A DNA stretch of 33,019 nt from Bremia lactucae (Eukaryota > Oomycota > Peronosporomycetes > Peronosporales > Peronosporaceae), in contig NC_090612.1 of the NCBI RefSeq assembly GCF_004359215.1, positions 931,176-964,194 on the forward strand. The letters are read 5' to 3'. The translations under genes and the position numbers were made by a program. Below are positions 9,758-17,960 of the stretch, one piece after another (positions within the stretch are counted from its first letter, which is position 1; each line of letters opens with the position of its first letter). The notes under the pieces are model-generated. The model saw only the letters and a list, made by a program, of their open reading frames with translations. It was not told where the DNA came from and made no database searches.

Positions 9758-10663
9758 ATGCGGGGTGCTGATAGTGCGGCGCCTTCGGCTGCGGTTCGTC
9801 CAGCCGCGGTTGACACATTATTGTATCTTGCGGCAGACGTTTCGTCTGCCGTAGTATCTTCTACTCGCGCTACACTAGATGTTGCGGGTGCACGAATGAT
9901 TCACCGCGTGAATACGACCCCTCTTTGGAGGTCGACTACGAATGCGATTTAGACAAAATGGCCGACTCGGGGAGAATAGAACAGTCGCCTGATGGACGTC
10001 AGGCGGCTGACAACGAGCCTTCGAATGAATGGGCTCATTCTGATAGACGAGTTAATAGTCTATTTAGTTCCGATGATGAGGATGATCCCTCATCGCCCGT
10101 TCCGTCTCCCGTACGGTCACCTGCACCTGTTTCTGTGCAAGGTGATGACGATGGCGTAAGCCATCGTAATAAAAGTTCTTGTGGTACCCCTGCTTCAGTG
10201 GGTACCACTAAGGGGAGTTAAGAGAATAAAATGTCTCATCTCGCCCCTGAGAAGAAGCCGTGCCTTTTGCCAAAACGGCTTATCAATAGCTTGTCTGGAG
10301 AGACTACTCCTCACAATAAATATCCCTTATTTATTGCGACAAAGCTCCATGGCCTTGATCCCAGCGCGAAGAACTTTCGCGCTGAGGAAGATTTTTATCT
10401 CGATGCTTTTTTCAAGCATCGATGGTTGAGTGACAACAATAAGCAATATAATTATGCAAGCCTGGAGCGCGTTCATTCGCAATGTTAAAGACATTGGACG
10501 CGAAGCCTGGCTTCAAACCTTAACGCGAATCGCGTTAAGTTTGAGAAACGAACTTTAACCGGTGCAAATTATGAATTGCTTCGGTTGCCACGTGAGGCTG
10601 GGCTTCCATGCCTCACGTAGGGTGGTTCCTGTCCGTGTTGTGTTGACAACTCGAAGAGGGTAA
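9758..10663 (+). pseudogene. G2a antisense ORF between 3' LTR and pol, broken
   Basis: It starts at an ATG at 9758, about 137 bp inside the 3' LTR, and points toward pol. Frame 2 to about 9900 is Ala/Val-rich. Frame 1 follows with an acidic Ser/Pro segment ('LFSSDDEDDPSSPVPSPVRS'), a TAA at 10219-10221, and a basic segment from 10231 ('MSHLAPEKKPCLLPKRL', 'YPLFIATKLHGLDPSAKNFR', 'FYLDAFFKHRWLSDNNKQYN'). Near 10450 coding moves to frame 2: 'MQAWSAFIRNVKDIGREAWL', 'TLTRIALSLRNEL', TAA at 10556-10558, then 'MNCFGCHVRLGFHASRRVVP' to TAA 10661-10663. The end faces the pol stop at 10751 with under 100 bp between. I recognise no domain. The acidic-then-basic composition looks protein-like, but it might partly reflect the many palindromes here. 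Confidence 0.5.
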
Positions 10664-10750
10664 AAGAGGATGTATATTCCCTTTCTTCACCCTGGGGAAG
10701 GGCTCGTATCTCGATTGAGATGCGGGATGCAATCGACGTTTTGCAATCGG

Positions 10751-11807
10751 TCAACAGGTGCCAGGGGCGCGTGTTTTTCGATGGACCTTCTGGTCCATCG
10801 GATGGGTCTCGTCATACTGACGGACGAGGCCCTCAACGTCATCAACCAGCTGGAAATAAGGCTCTCAGCTGTCATGTGAAGGTGGACAACCACGCCAGCG
10901 AACAAGATAACTCGTTCATGGCATCTTCAAATCACGATGGTTCTGCATACGGTTCTAAGTAAACGTTGACCACCGTGGGAATTCACCAATCGTTGTGGTG
11001 GAGGAGGGAAATTAGATCCGAACTGTGTGTCGGATCTAATGTCGAAGTTCGATAAAATCGATCGCTTCCTCCATTATTTGGAGGAGGGACTTGACCACGA
11101 GCGTGGCAGGCGTCGCTCGTTGAAGCAGACGATGCAGGGTTACCATACCGAGCGGTCGAAAGACCGTTCGAAGAGATCGTACTCCATGTTGGAGTACGAA
11201 CGGAAATATCCCGCTCTTCGTGATAAGCTGTCGTCAGCTCATCGCAGTTTTGAGGAAACTCGGAACCGGCATAAGAAACTCCACATTCAACATGAGAATC
11301 TGGTTCGCGATCACAAGAATCCTTCAAAGTTTCTTGAAAAGGGTGGTCAGATCCGTCCTCGGAAGGAATCGCGTACTGATGGTACGGGCGGAGCCGACCA
11401 ACGTAAAACGTAAGATGCGTTCGCATCCTACGTCGCAATTCTATTGTGCACGCATTGCCTTTGCGATGCAGTACACGGAAAGGCCCAATGAACTTGAATA
11501 GTAGTTTACTGCTACCCACATTAGTGACTACACGCTTAGGTAGGTTTACCGTAGAGAGTACTACTAGATCATTAATTTTAGATGAAAGAACGTTTGCTCT
11601 TTCATGTTTGTCTGCATTCATTTTCTGACGGTCCACTGCGTTAGCAATGGAATCCTGTACGAAACGGATTACTGATTCTCGAGCCAGCAGATATTCCTCT
11701 GCTGACTCATTTGTTTTAATCTTTTCCAGTGCGCTTTGTGCGCACTGCCATGAGATCTTTTTCATTTTTCTCATCTTCGATGTCGGTTGCTCCGACATCG
11801 GCATCAT
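10751..11807 (-). pseudogene. G2a integrase C-terminus, linker and chromodomain, broken
   Basis: The minus frame 11807-10983 contains 'SVIRFVQDSIANAVDRQKMN', 'NVLSSKINDLVVLSTVNLPK', 'KLLFKFIGPFRVLHRKGNAC' and 'RMRTHLTFYVGRLRPYHQY': the integrase C-terminal fold after the catalytic core. A Ser/Pro-rich linker with 'GQVPPPNNGG' leads to a TAG. In shifted frames the chromodomain follows at about 10950-10751: 'TSYLVRWRGCPPSHDS', 'EPYFQLVDDVEGLVRQYDET', ending at TGA 10753-10751. The chromodomain Trp expected after 'SHDS' is TGA (10867-10865), and another TGA precedes 'TSYL'. The plus-strand frames at 10720-10962 and 11027-11413 are shadows of this region. Confidence 0.83.
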
Positions 11808-12600
11808 TCGCGTCGTTGATTACTTTGACGCGTGATGATCATGAGCCAGAAATGGTTTTGCTCGTCGTGCGACGTGCGAGTCCTCTCCTCTGAAACTAGA
11901 GGGTCACCTCTTACTGGGTGGGAATGCGAGGATGGCGTAAGCCATCCACGAAGAACGGTGTATGCGTTGCTGACGCATGCACCGAATTGGCGACGGCAAA
12001 TCTAGCCATCGGCATGAACTTACTCCAACTCGTAAGGGAGCAGATGTATCCTCGAAATATCCTTTTCAGGACACGATTTGCATGCATGCCTGACCATCTG
12101 TCTCGTCATGCTCAGAAGCAGAAGTTTCAACCGTGTTCCAGGTGATCTGAACAGATGCCACCAAAGCTTCGCCCCGAACCGGGGACTCGATCCGAACCTG
12201 CTCATGGGGTATTCCATGGAGTCAAGTATCGAGTCGAGGAAGACGCGAGCACAGTCTTCGGCTGTTGTCAACTCCGGGACTGCAACACTATGTACGTTCT
12301 TGCTGACTCGATCTGCAACCACACGAATACCAATATATTTGTGAGCGGCTTCAGTAATTTCGAAGACGAATTCCATTGATGCGGACTGCCAACACTCTGC
12401 TGGAACATTCAGAGGTCATAACGGAGCACGGGATGTAGACTATGCTTCACCCGTAGGCACTTGCAAACGAATTTATACTGGCGAAACCAGTAGAAGTCGC
12501 AACTTACTGTGATATAACTCTTCTTACGTCCACGATGACGCATCGTGACACTCGTACATGATGCGTTAACGCAAATCATTGTGAGTTAGATCGACTGCAC
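11808..12600 (-). pseudogene. G2a integrase zinc domain and core, broken
   Basis: From 12600 leftwards: 'HRGRKKSYITVSCDFYWFRQ' (zinc domain) has lost the Cys-x2-Cys segment by a small deletion. 'MEFVFEITEA' starts the core, with Glu in place of the usual first catalytic Asp. The second Asp motif near 12190 is scrambled ('SRFGSSPRFGAKLWW'). The core ends with 'HASATHTPFFVDGLRHPR' near 11985-11930. Identity with G2b stops at 11988, inside this last motif. The enzyme is inactive on several counts. Confidence 0.75.
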
Positions 12601-12668
12601 GAAGTGTCGCCGGCAAAGGCTGTATACTACAGCTAACCATTGCGTGCAGCGTATCGATCTGTTGAATA

Positions 12669-12694
12669 TGGATAACCCAGCCACACACCCCTTC
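12669..12694. repeat. Minisatellite remnant left of Cop1
   Basis: AGCCACACACCCC is the left part of a ~22-23 bp repeat that continues at 16007-16075 on the other side of Cop1. Joining the flanks restores the array and leaves CTTC on both sides as a likely target duplication. Confidence 0.65.
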
Positions 12695-12986
12695 TATTGG
12701 ATTATGACGACACCCTGCGTAAGAATGTCTTCGTGTAGGGGAAAATGAAAAGTATATTCGTTCTTATAAAACCCTAATACATGTAACGTACTTAATGTTG
12801 CAACCTCGCCTGATCTTCTTCTTGTGTCATTCACGACAGTAACCGCAACATCAGCCCGACTTACTATGTGCCGCAAGGGGTGTGTGGTTATGCCGAAAGG
12901 GGTGTGTGGCTATGCCGAAAGGGATGTCCTCCTTTAGCCATTTCCATGACGCTGGCGCGCATGACTACTCGTCGCCTGATGTTCCA
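12695..12986 (-). repeat. 3' LTR of Cop1 with ~100-bp insert
   Basis: Minus-strand start TGGAACATCAGGCGACG, end CCAATA. It matches the 5' LTR except for about 100 bp (12861-12970) that include two and a half units of the same minisatellite found outside the element, in opposite orientation. Confidence 0.8.
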
Positions 12987-12989
12987 CTT

Positions 12990-13742
12990 TTAACACTCCT
13001 ACTCGACAAGAAGTTTTTAATATTGGTCCTAGCCACGAGAAATAGAAACGTCTTTGTCAAAATGGTCTTGGTCAGGAAATTAGCGTTCTGTAACTTGTTT
13101 TCAATATACTCCAGCTAGATTACCTTGTTCTTGACTTGATCTCGGACAAAATGATAGCGTATATCACTGGCTTCGCACGACTTTGATATCCTTCATTTTT
13201 CGCGATACGATCGCACTTTGATTGTCCTCGTACACCATTACTGGACCATCAATCTTGACCTTCATCTCCAGCAAAAAAGATTCAGTCCAGAATACTTCTT
13301 GAGTGCACAATGATAGAGCCACATATTCGGCTTCAGCAGTGCTAAGCGACACATTGTTTTGCATTTTCGACTTGAAAATCACTAGTGATCTGTTCACCAT
13401 CGCCATCACACCTGATGTTGAGCATCGATTGTCCTTGTTACTGCCCCAATCAGCGTCACTTAATGCACTCAACTGCAGTTCACGTGACTTGCTCCGATAG
13501 CAGTTTCCATTCATAGCGGTTGACTTTATATAGCGCAGCACTCGGATGGCCGCATTCCAATGTTCTTCACTTAATTTTTCTAAGTGTCGATTAAATTGAC
13601 ACTTCGAATGCAATATCGGTCTTTTGCTGGTTGCCACGTACAGAAGTGAACCCACCAAAGAACGATATGGACGATGCTTCATTTTTAGGTACATCACTTC
13701 ACACTTTATCAAGTTCTGTCCTTCCACACCCGGATTATACAC
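12990..13742 (-). pseudogene. Cop1 RNase H, nearly intact frame
   Basis: The minus frame 13742-13164 reads 'YRSLVGSLLYVATSKRPI', 'HWNAAIRVLRYIKSTA', 'LSALSDADWGSNKDNRCSTS' with the catalytic 'DADW', 'NNVSLSTAEAEYVALSLCTQ' with the Glu motif, and 'MVYEDNQSAIVS' with the next Asp. Past 13164 the pol C-terminus continues as 'DIRYHFVRDQVKNK' and, after a stop and a shift, 'ANFLTK', which are standard Copia end motifs. It lacks an intact upstream RT, so no working polyprotein results. Confidence 0.85.
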
Positions 13743-14590
13743 CGGTCAAGCATTATCTTGATTAATTTTTCAAATATTCTTATTTTAACAAGAATAGTTG
13801 AAAAATTAATCAAGATACACGCGCTTTGACTGATCTTGAGCTGTTTCTCCTCCATCATGTAGTCAAATTTGATGCCCAAAATAAATCGCACTTTCTTGAG
13901 CTGAAAATTAGTAGACAGTTCATCAGCAACTTGCTTAATTGAGTCGTACGAAAGACCACCAATGATCATGTCGTCGACATATAACGTCACGTAAATCCAT
14001 GAAGAACTGTCAGATCGACGAACAAATACACACGGCTGATGCGAACGCTGTAAACCCCATGCCCTAAAAAACATTCGAGATATTCTTAAACTATGTTGCA
14101 GCAGCTTGTTTCAGTCCATACAGGCTTCGATTTAGCTACAGAACTTGACTCGATTACAATTCAACACCCTCGGGTGTATTAATTCAGACCTCTTCTTCAA
14201 GAACACCATTGATTAATGCTGTATCGACATCATATAGGAATATAGCCATCCCATAATGACAACACACCGCGAAAACACACACGAATTGAATTCATATTCG
14301 CGACCGGAGAATACGTAGTAATCAATTCCATAGGTCTTACGATAACCTAGTGCCACAAGCCGAGCCTTATATCGCTCAATATCACCGTTTATATTTCGCT
14401 TGATGGCGAACACCCACTTAGTTCCAATTACTCTCTTGTTTAACGAATTGTCCACGGGAGTCCACGTCTTTTTGCTATTAGGTTCCTTCAGTTCGGCCTT
14501 TATCGCTTCTTTTCACATCGTTTTTTGTGGAGACTTCATAGCATCTTGGTACGTTGATGGGGTTTCATTTGCCGCATTAGCTTGATCATA
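13709..14590 (-). pseudogene. Cop1 reverse transcriptase, broken
   Basis: From 14590: 'TPSTYQDAMKSPQKT', a stop, then 'KRVIGTKWVFAIKRNINGD' and 'YKARLVALGYRKTYGIDYYV' (14455-14213), the Copia RT start. After a shift and a lost segment, 14074-13709 gives 'QPCVFVRRSDSSSWIYVTL' and the catalytic 'YVDDMI' near 13985. Downstream, a 28-bp inverted duplication (13754-13817) replaces normal sequence after 'QLKISQSAC'. Confidence 0.83.
13754..13817. repeat. 28-bp inverted duplication inside Cop1 RT
   Basis: Arms 13754-13781 and 13790-13817 are complementary at 27 of 28 bases around the spacer ATTTTAAC. One arm fits the expected Copia coding sequence; the other is an inverted copy. Confidence 0.85.
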
Positions 14591-15283
14591 CTCAATACGA
14601 TATCGTTTTCAGGCACGTTCCACGGGTTCATCTCCATGTGACGAAACGATAGTATCTGACATCCCGACCGGAACCAAAGCTTGTGAGTCTGGACTTGGAG
14701 GAGATATTGCAAGAGGGTTATTGTGTCCACTAACACGAGATGAATGTGCATCCAGACTGTCATCGAGATTAGTCCATCCCTCCCAGGGCACAATGGCCTG
14801 AACATCATCACATCATCAATTAAATCAGCTGAGTGCATGTACACGCCATCGATATAGAATGCAAAATCATCTCCATGTCCATTCTCTAGACGTACACTAA
14901 TTCTTGAGGAGGCGAGACAATTTGATCACTGTTCGTCTGGTCCTCGCAGATTTTGTCCTCGCAAATTTCGTCTTGATCATCGACATCATCACTCGAAGCT
15001 TGCGCATTTATTCCTTCTACACAAATGTGTGGGTTTTCAACGTCTTTATTGGAAGATGTCCTAGTCGTGCATGCCACACACTAGGACTAACATCTTTAAT
15101 TCCACAACCAAACACTTCGCTAGTAATTGCGGACCCTAATGTTGCACATACGAAATACGTCCCGGTAAACTTGTTTCTTGTTTCCTTCGACCGAAAAACT
15201 TTGCTTGTGAAGCTTCTTGTAGCCTTTAATGCAAGTTCGCTCTTCTCCTTGCGAGAAATACTTTCGTATTCACGACGAAGCAT
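14591..15283 (-). pseudogene. Cop1 pre-integrase fragment joined to the IN-RT linker
   Basis: The frame 15283-15017 contains 'RNKFTGTYFVCATLGSA' and 'VWHARLGHLPIKTLKTHTFV', the gag-pre-integrase motif with the first zinc ligand His. It is followed at once by an acidic linker ('DDVDDQDEICEDKICEDQTN', frame 15077-14886) that in Copia elements lies after integrase. The whole DDE core is therefore missing. 14591-14885 is more linker in changing frames. Confidence 0.7.
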
Positions 15284-15336
15284 TCTTTGGCTTAGAACAG
15301 ATCAATGTCTCTCATGTTCTCAAAGTTTCTGATGAT

Positions 15337-15811
15337 CTAATCATACTCATCAGACAAGCTTCCAAGCAGTATAACGAGCTGCGCGTCAGACGAAGATTCG
15401 TCTCCGATGATTTGCATGGACATGCAGAGCTCATCAAACTTCAGAAAGTGATCCAGTACACTCTCTTCCTTCTGCATTTTGAACTCATTTAGCTGCCGAC
15501 GCATCTGCACACGGTTGTAAATACTTCTTCGAAGAAAAAACTTATTAATATCTCCCAAGCTTCTGCAGTCGTGCCTGCATTTCGACTCATGGACTGTAGC
15601 TTGGGGTGATTGATGTACACAGAATCGCGAAGGCTTTCATATTATTGACATTCCATATCGACGCGTCGGCCCTCGTGGCACTCGGTGCCTTCGTCGCGTC
15701 GATGTGCTCCAGTAGCCCTCTCTTGGCTAGTTTCATCCGAGCATTAAACTCCCATACAAAATAGTTGTCCATATTGTGGACATCATTCGCCTCACCCGCG
15801 TTTAGGCTCAT
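15337..15811 (-). pseudogene. Cop1 gag, start inside the PBS, broken
   Basis: The ATG at 15811 lies within the PBS and starts MSLNAGEANDVHNMDNYFVW. The frame continues to 15587 ('MKLAKRGLLEHIDATKAPSA'), then shifts to 15558-15337 ('MRRQLNEFKMQKEESVLDHF', 'LVILLGSLSDEYD'), a UBN2-type Copia Gag. The zinc knuckle and protease that should follow are absent; only 54 bp separate it from the pre-integrase fragment. Confidence 0.78.
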
Positions 15812-15815
15812 AACC
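15804..15815 (-). other. Primer binding site of Cop1 (initiator-Met half-tRNA type)
   Basis: GGTTATGAGCCT follows the LTR end CAACA directly. It complements the anticodon arm (GGGCUCAUAACC) of initiator tRNA-Met, the internal priming used by Drosophila copia and Ty5. The ATG in it is the gag start. Confidence 0.7.
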
Positions 15816-16006
15816 TGTTGGGGTATGACAAGACGCTGCGTAATAATGTCTTCGTGTAGGGGAAAATGAAAAGTATATTCGTTCTTATAAAACCCTAATA
15901 CATGTATCGTACTTAAATATAACAACCTCGCTTGCTCTTCTTCTTGTGTCATTCACGACAGTAACCGCCACATCAGCACGACAACGAACCGTCGCCTGAT
16001 GTTCCA
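15816..16006 (-). repeat. 5' LTR of Cop1
   Basis: 191 bp, minus-strand TGGAACATCAGGCGACG to CATACCCCAACA. Nearly the same as the 3' LTR outside the latter's insert. Confidence 0.82.
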
Positions 16007-16080
16007 CTTCCAGCACTTTCGGCATAGCCACACACCCTTTTCGGCACAAACCACACAACCCTTTCGGTACAGCCACAACC
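16007..16080. repeat. Minisatellite right of Cop1
   Basis: About three diverging units of 'TTCGGCATAGCCACACACCC'. 16081-16187 beyond it shows nothing I recognise. Confidence 0.7.
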
Positions 16081-16187
16081 CCTCCCCCCGGCTTACACCC
16101 TTAAACAGGATTAGCCAGAAGTACAAAAAACTGTTTAGCCGGACGCAGTTGCACGCGCAAATTTCACATCTGCAATATTGTAGGGGG

Positions 16188-16399
16188 TATACAGATTCCT
16201 ATGTAAAAAAACTAATTCATTTCTTCGAGTGTAAATGTGAAACTGTTACTGATTTTTTGTATGTATTCCTATACCTCCCTACATAGTGTTCACTTTGAGC
16301 ACAGCGCGATCGTTTCACTAACGTCGTAGCCGCGAACAGTCGCCCATCACCAAAACTCCTCCACTGTCATGTAAGCCACATAAAAACCATCTTCCAACA
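16188..16399 (-). repeat. 3' LTR of Cop2
   Basis: Minus-strand start TGTTGGAAGATGG, end AATCTGTATA. It matches 20818-21026 over its length with scattered changes. The purine-rich GAGAAGGAG lies just inside it. Confidence 0.85.
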
Positions 16400-16421
16400 C
16401 TCCTTCTCGGCCGTGTTGTGG

Positions 16422-17162
16422 TTAATGCAGGTTTACAAGAGCGCGCAGACTGTCAAGCTTGTGCGAATCCACCGCCACTGTCAACACGTCAGCAACCATC
16501 TTGTCCGAAGGTTCGTATTGTGGAGCTATTATACCACGTCTCGCTTGATCACACACAAATTTGACCCTTATGTCAATGTGTTTTGCTTTTTCAGGTGATG
16601 ACTCCCCCTCCTAGTGCTTGATGGCAGCCTGATTGTTAACCATCAATGTCATGGGGTCAAGATTACGAGGCCACTCCTGCAGCAATTCCTGGCCTCCAAT
16701 TAGCTCACGAGCCGCGTCTGAAGCGACGACAAATTCTGCTTCCATCTTTGACAATGGAACGCCATCTTGTTTCTTGCAAGTGCAGGTAATAATCATTTCA
16801 TTTAACATCGTTATTGCACCTGTCAACGACTTACGATCGGATTTGTCTGCTGCAAAATCAGCGTCGCTATATGATGACAGTCTCAAGGGACTTCCAATAG
16901 GATTATCGGTGGACATGTGTATCTTGAGCGCTTGAGTTCCTTCAAGGTAACGTAGGATGCATTTCGCTAAATTCCAGTGGCGAACAGTTGGCTGATGTGT
17001 TTGCCTTGTTGCTTTATGAGCAGAGAAAGCAATAACTGGCCGTGTAGAGCGTGCCACCCACAGTAGGCTGCCCACAAGAGACTGGAACTTCTTCACATTT
17101 GGCTGACCTTCATCGCGTGTGCCGGTAGCAGATCTTCGTGTCCAAAAGAAATGTCGTAGCAA
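16422..17162 (-). pseudogene. Cop2 RNase H and pol C-terminus
   Basis: The frame 17162-16611 reads 'KKFQSLVGSLLWVARSTRPV', 'HWNLAKCILRYLEGTQAL', 'YSDADFAADKSDRKSLTG' with the catalytic 'DADF', 'GVPLSKMEAEFVVASDAARE' with the Glu motif, and 'LMVNNQAAIKH'. The usual Asp in 'xDNQ' is Asn ('VNNQ'). After TAG the same frame continues 'KAKHIDIRVKFVCDQARRG' and 'SDKMVADVLTV' to TAA at 16422-16424, a normal Copia ending. Confidence 0.85.
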
Positions 17163-17278
17163 TCGTCATTAATTTGTGTGCGTATCCCTTTAATCAATTC
17201 CATATTTGCTCTTGCAAGTATCTCGTTAATCACTTCTTGTTAATCCAAAAAAATATCCTCCAGTTTCCATCGTTACAA

Positions 17279-17331
17279 TGCACATACCGAGAAATGACGC
17301 GTCATTCGCACATACCGAGAAATGACGCGTC
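17279..17331. repeat. 28-bp tandem duplication in Cop2 RT
   Basis: GCACATACCGAGAAATGACG occurs twice, 28 bp apart. The pair is not in a recognisable RT motif. Confidence 0.7.
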
Positions 17332-17756
17332 CAAGCGCTTGATCGACAACGATAAAAGACATTGAAAAAACTTCTCAGATCACCACGAGTCGATGTTAGT
17401 TAAAGATCATCGACGTAAACACCAACAAGTATTATATCATCATCGGTTACTTTGTGGTAAGACACATATCAGTAATGCATCGCGAAAAACCAGCTTCAGT
17501 GAGCTGTCGGGAAGCAGTCGGCCCCACAAACGCCCAACCTGCTTTAAACCATACAGAATCTTCTTCAACTTTAGCACAAGCACGTCGCCAGTCTTGGCTT
17601 CAAATTGTTTAAGCTCTTCATCCGTGAAAACTATTCCGCCAGGCACACGCAGGTATATGTCCAATCCTCTTTCCTTGTCAGCTTGCGCATAGGCATTTGG
17701 CACATCGCCATTGTGAGCAGGAACTATGCAAATAATCACCAAAGCCAACATAATTT

Positions 17757-17872
17757 TGACATCCGTATATACAATGAACGGTCCATCTCCGAGGAGATAG
17801 ACTCACGTGCGTAATGACGCATGGTCCGTAAAAACGATGAACGGCCTATCTCCGAGGAATAGACCCACATTC
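17757..17872. repeat. Tandem Gypsy G2 RNase H fragments inside Cop2
   Basis: Two units (17762-17802 and 17810-17870) resemble 25651-25712 of G2b, with shared 'GATGAACGGTCTATCTCCGA' and 'GCGTAATGACGCATGGTCCG'. They sit at the RT deletion. Confidence 0.8.
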
Positions 17873-17960
17873 AATGACTTCCAAAACTCCAAGTTGGCTT
17901 AACGCAGACAAATTTTCGTCCATAGCTTTAACCCATTCATCCGACTTTTGGCTTCTTATA

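Larger units (their letters stand above)
9571..11988. repeat. 2.4-kb identical direct repeat, copy 1
   Basis: From AACTAACAAC to GCACCGAATT the sequence appears identical to 22188-24605 at a constant offset of 12617 with no indel. Both flanks are clearly diverged. It spans the LTR end, PPT, antisense ORF, chromodomain and integrase C-terminus. Confidence 0.85.
9181..12694 (-). mobile_element. Ty3/Gypsy chromovirus G2a, 3' half
   Basis: On the minus strand: integrase (from 12600), chromodomain, 3' region with an antisense ORF, PPT (9633-9621) and 3' LTR (9620-9181). The PPT beside the LTR shows that minus is the sense strand. The 5' half is missing; Cop1's insertion site begins at 12695. Confidence 0.85.
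12695..16006 (-). mobile_element. Ty1/Copia element Cop1, internally deleted
   Basis: LTRs lie at 15816-16006 (5') and 12695-12986 (3'). Between them on the minus strand are gag, a pre-integrase fragment, the IN-RT linker, RT and RNase H. The zinc knuckle, protease and integrase core are deleted. Flanks share CTTC (12691-12694 and 16007-16010). Confidence 0.85.
17163..17960 (-). pseudogene. Cop2 reverse transcriptase, broken, with foreign filler
   Basis: From 17960: 'DEWVKAMDENLSALSQLGVL' (RT start), then a deletion filled by two short Gypsy fragments (17757-17872). Coding resumes at 17751-17440: 'GDVPNAYAQADKERGLDIYL', 'KTGDVLVLKLKKILYGLKQV'. After a shift, 'DDDIILVGVYVDDL' holds the catalytic YVDD at about 17403-17420, followed by a TAA. 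The segment with 'GTKWVYK', typical of Copia, is missing. Confidence 0.82.

Noticed and set aside
10720..10962. 80-codon plus-strand frame beside the antisense ORF (also 23337-23579)
   Set aside because: The minus strand here encodes the chromodomain ('TSYLVRWRG', 'GLVRQYDET'); the plus frame is its shadow.
11027..11413. 128-codon plus-strand frame rich in Arg/Lys/Glu, resembling a coiled-coil gag (also 23644-24030)
   Set aside because: It lies opposite the integrase C-terminal linker, which is recognisable on the minus strand, so it is best read as a shadow.
16081..17000. CRISPR-like or phage/defence content
   Set aside because: Repeats are too few and irregular, there are no cas-like frames, and all coding sequence is eukaryotic retroelement.
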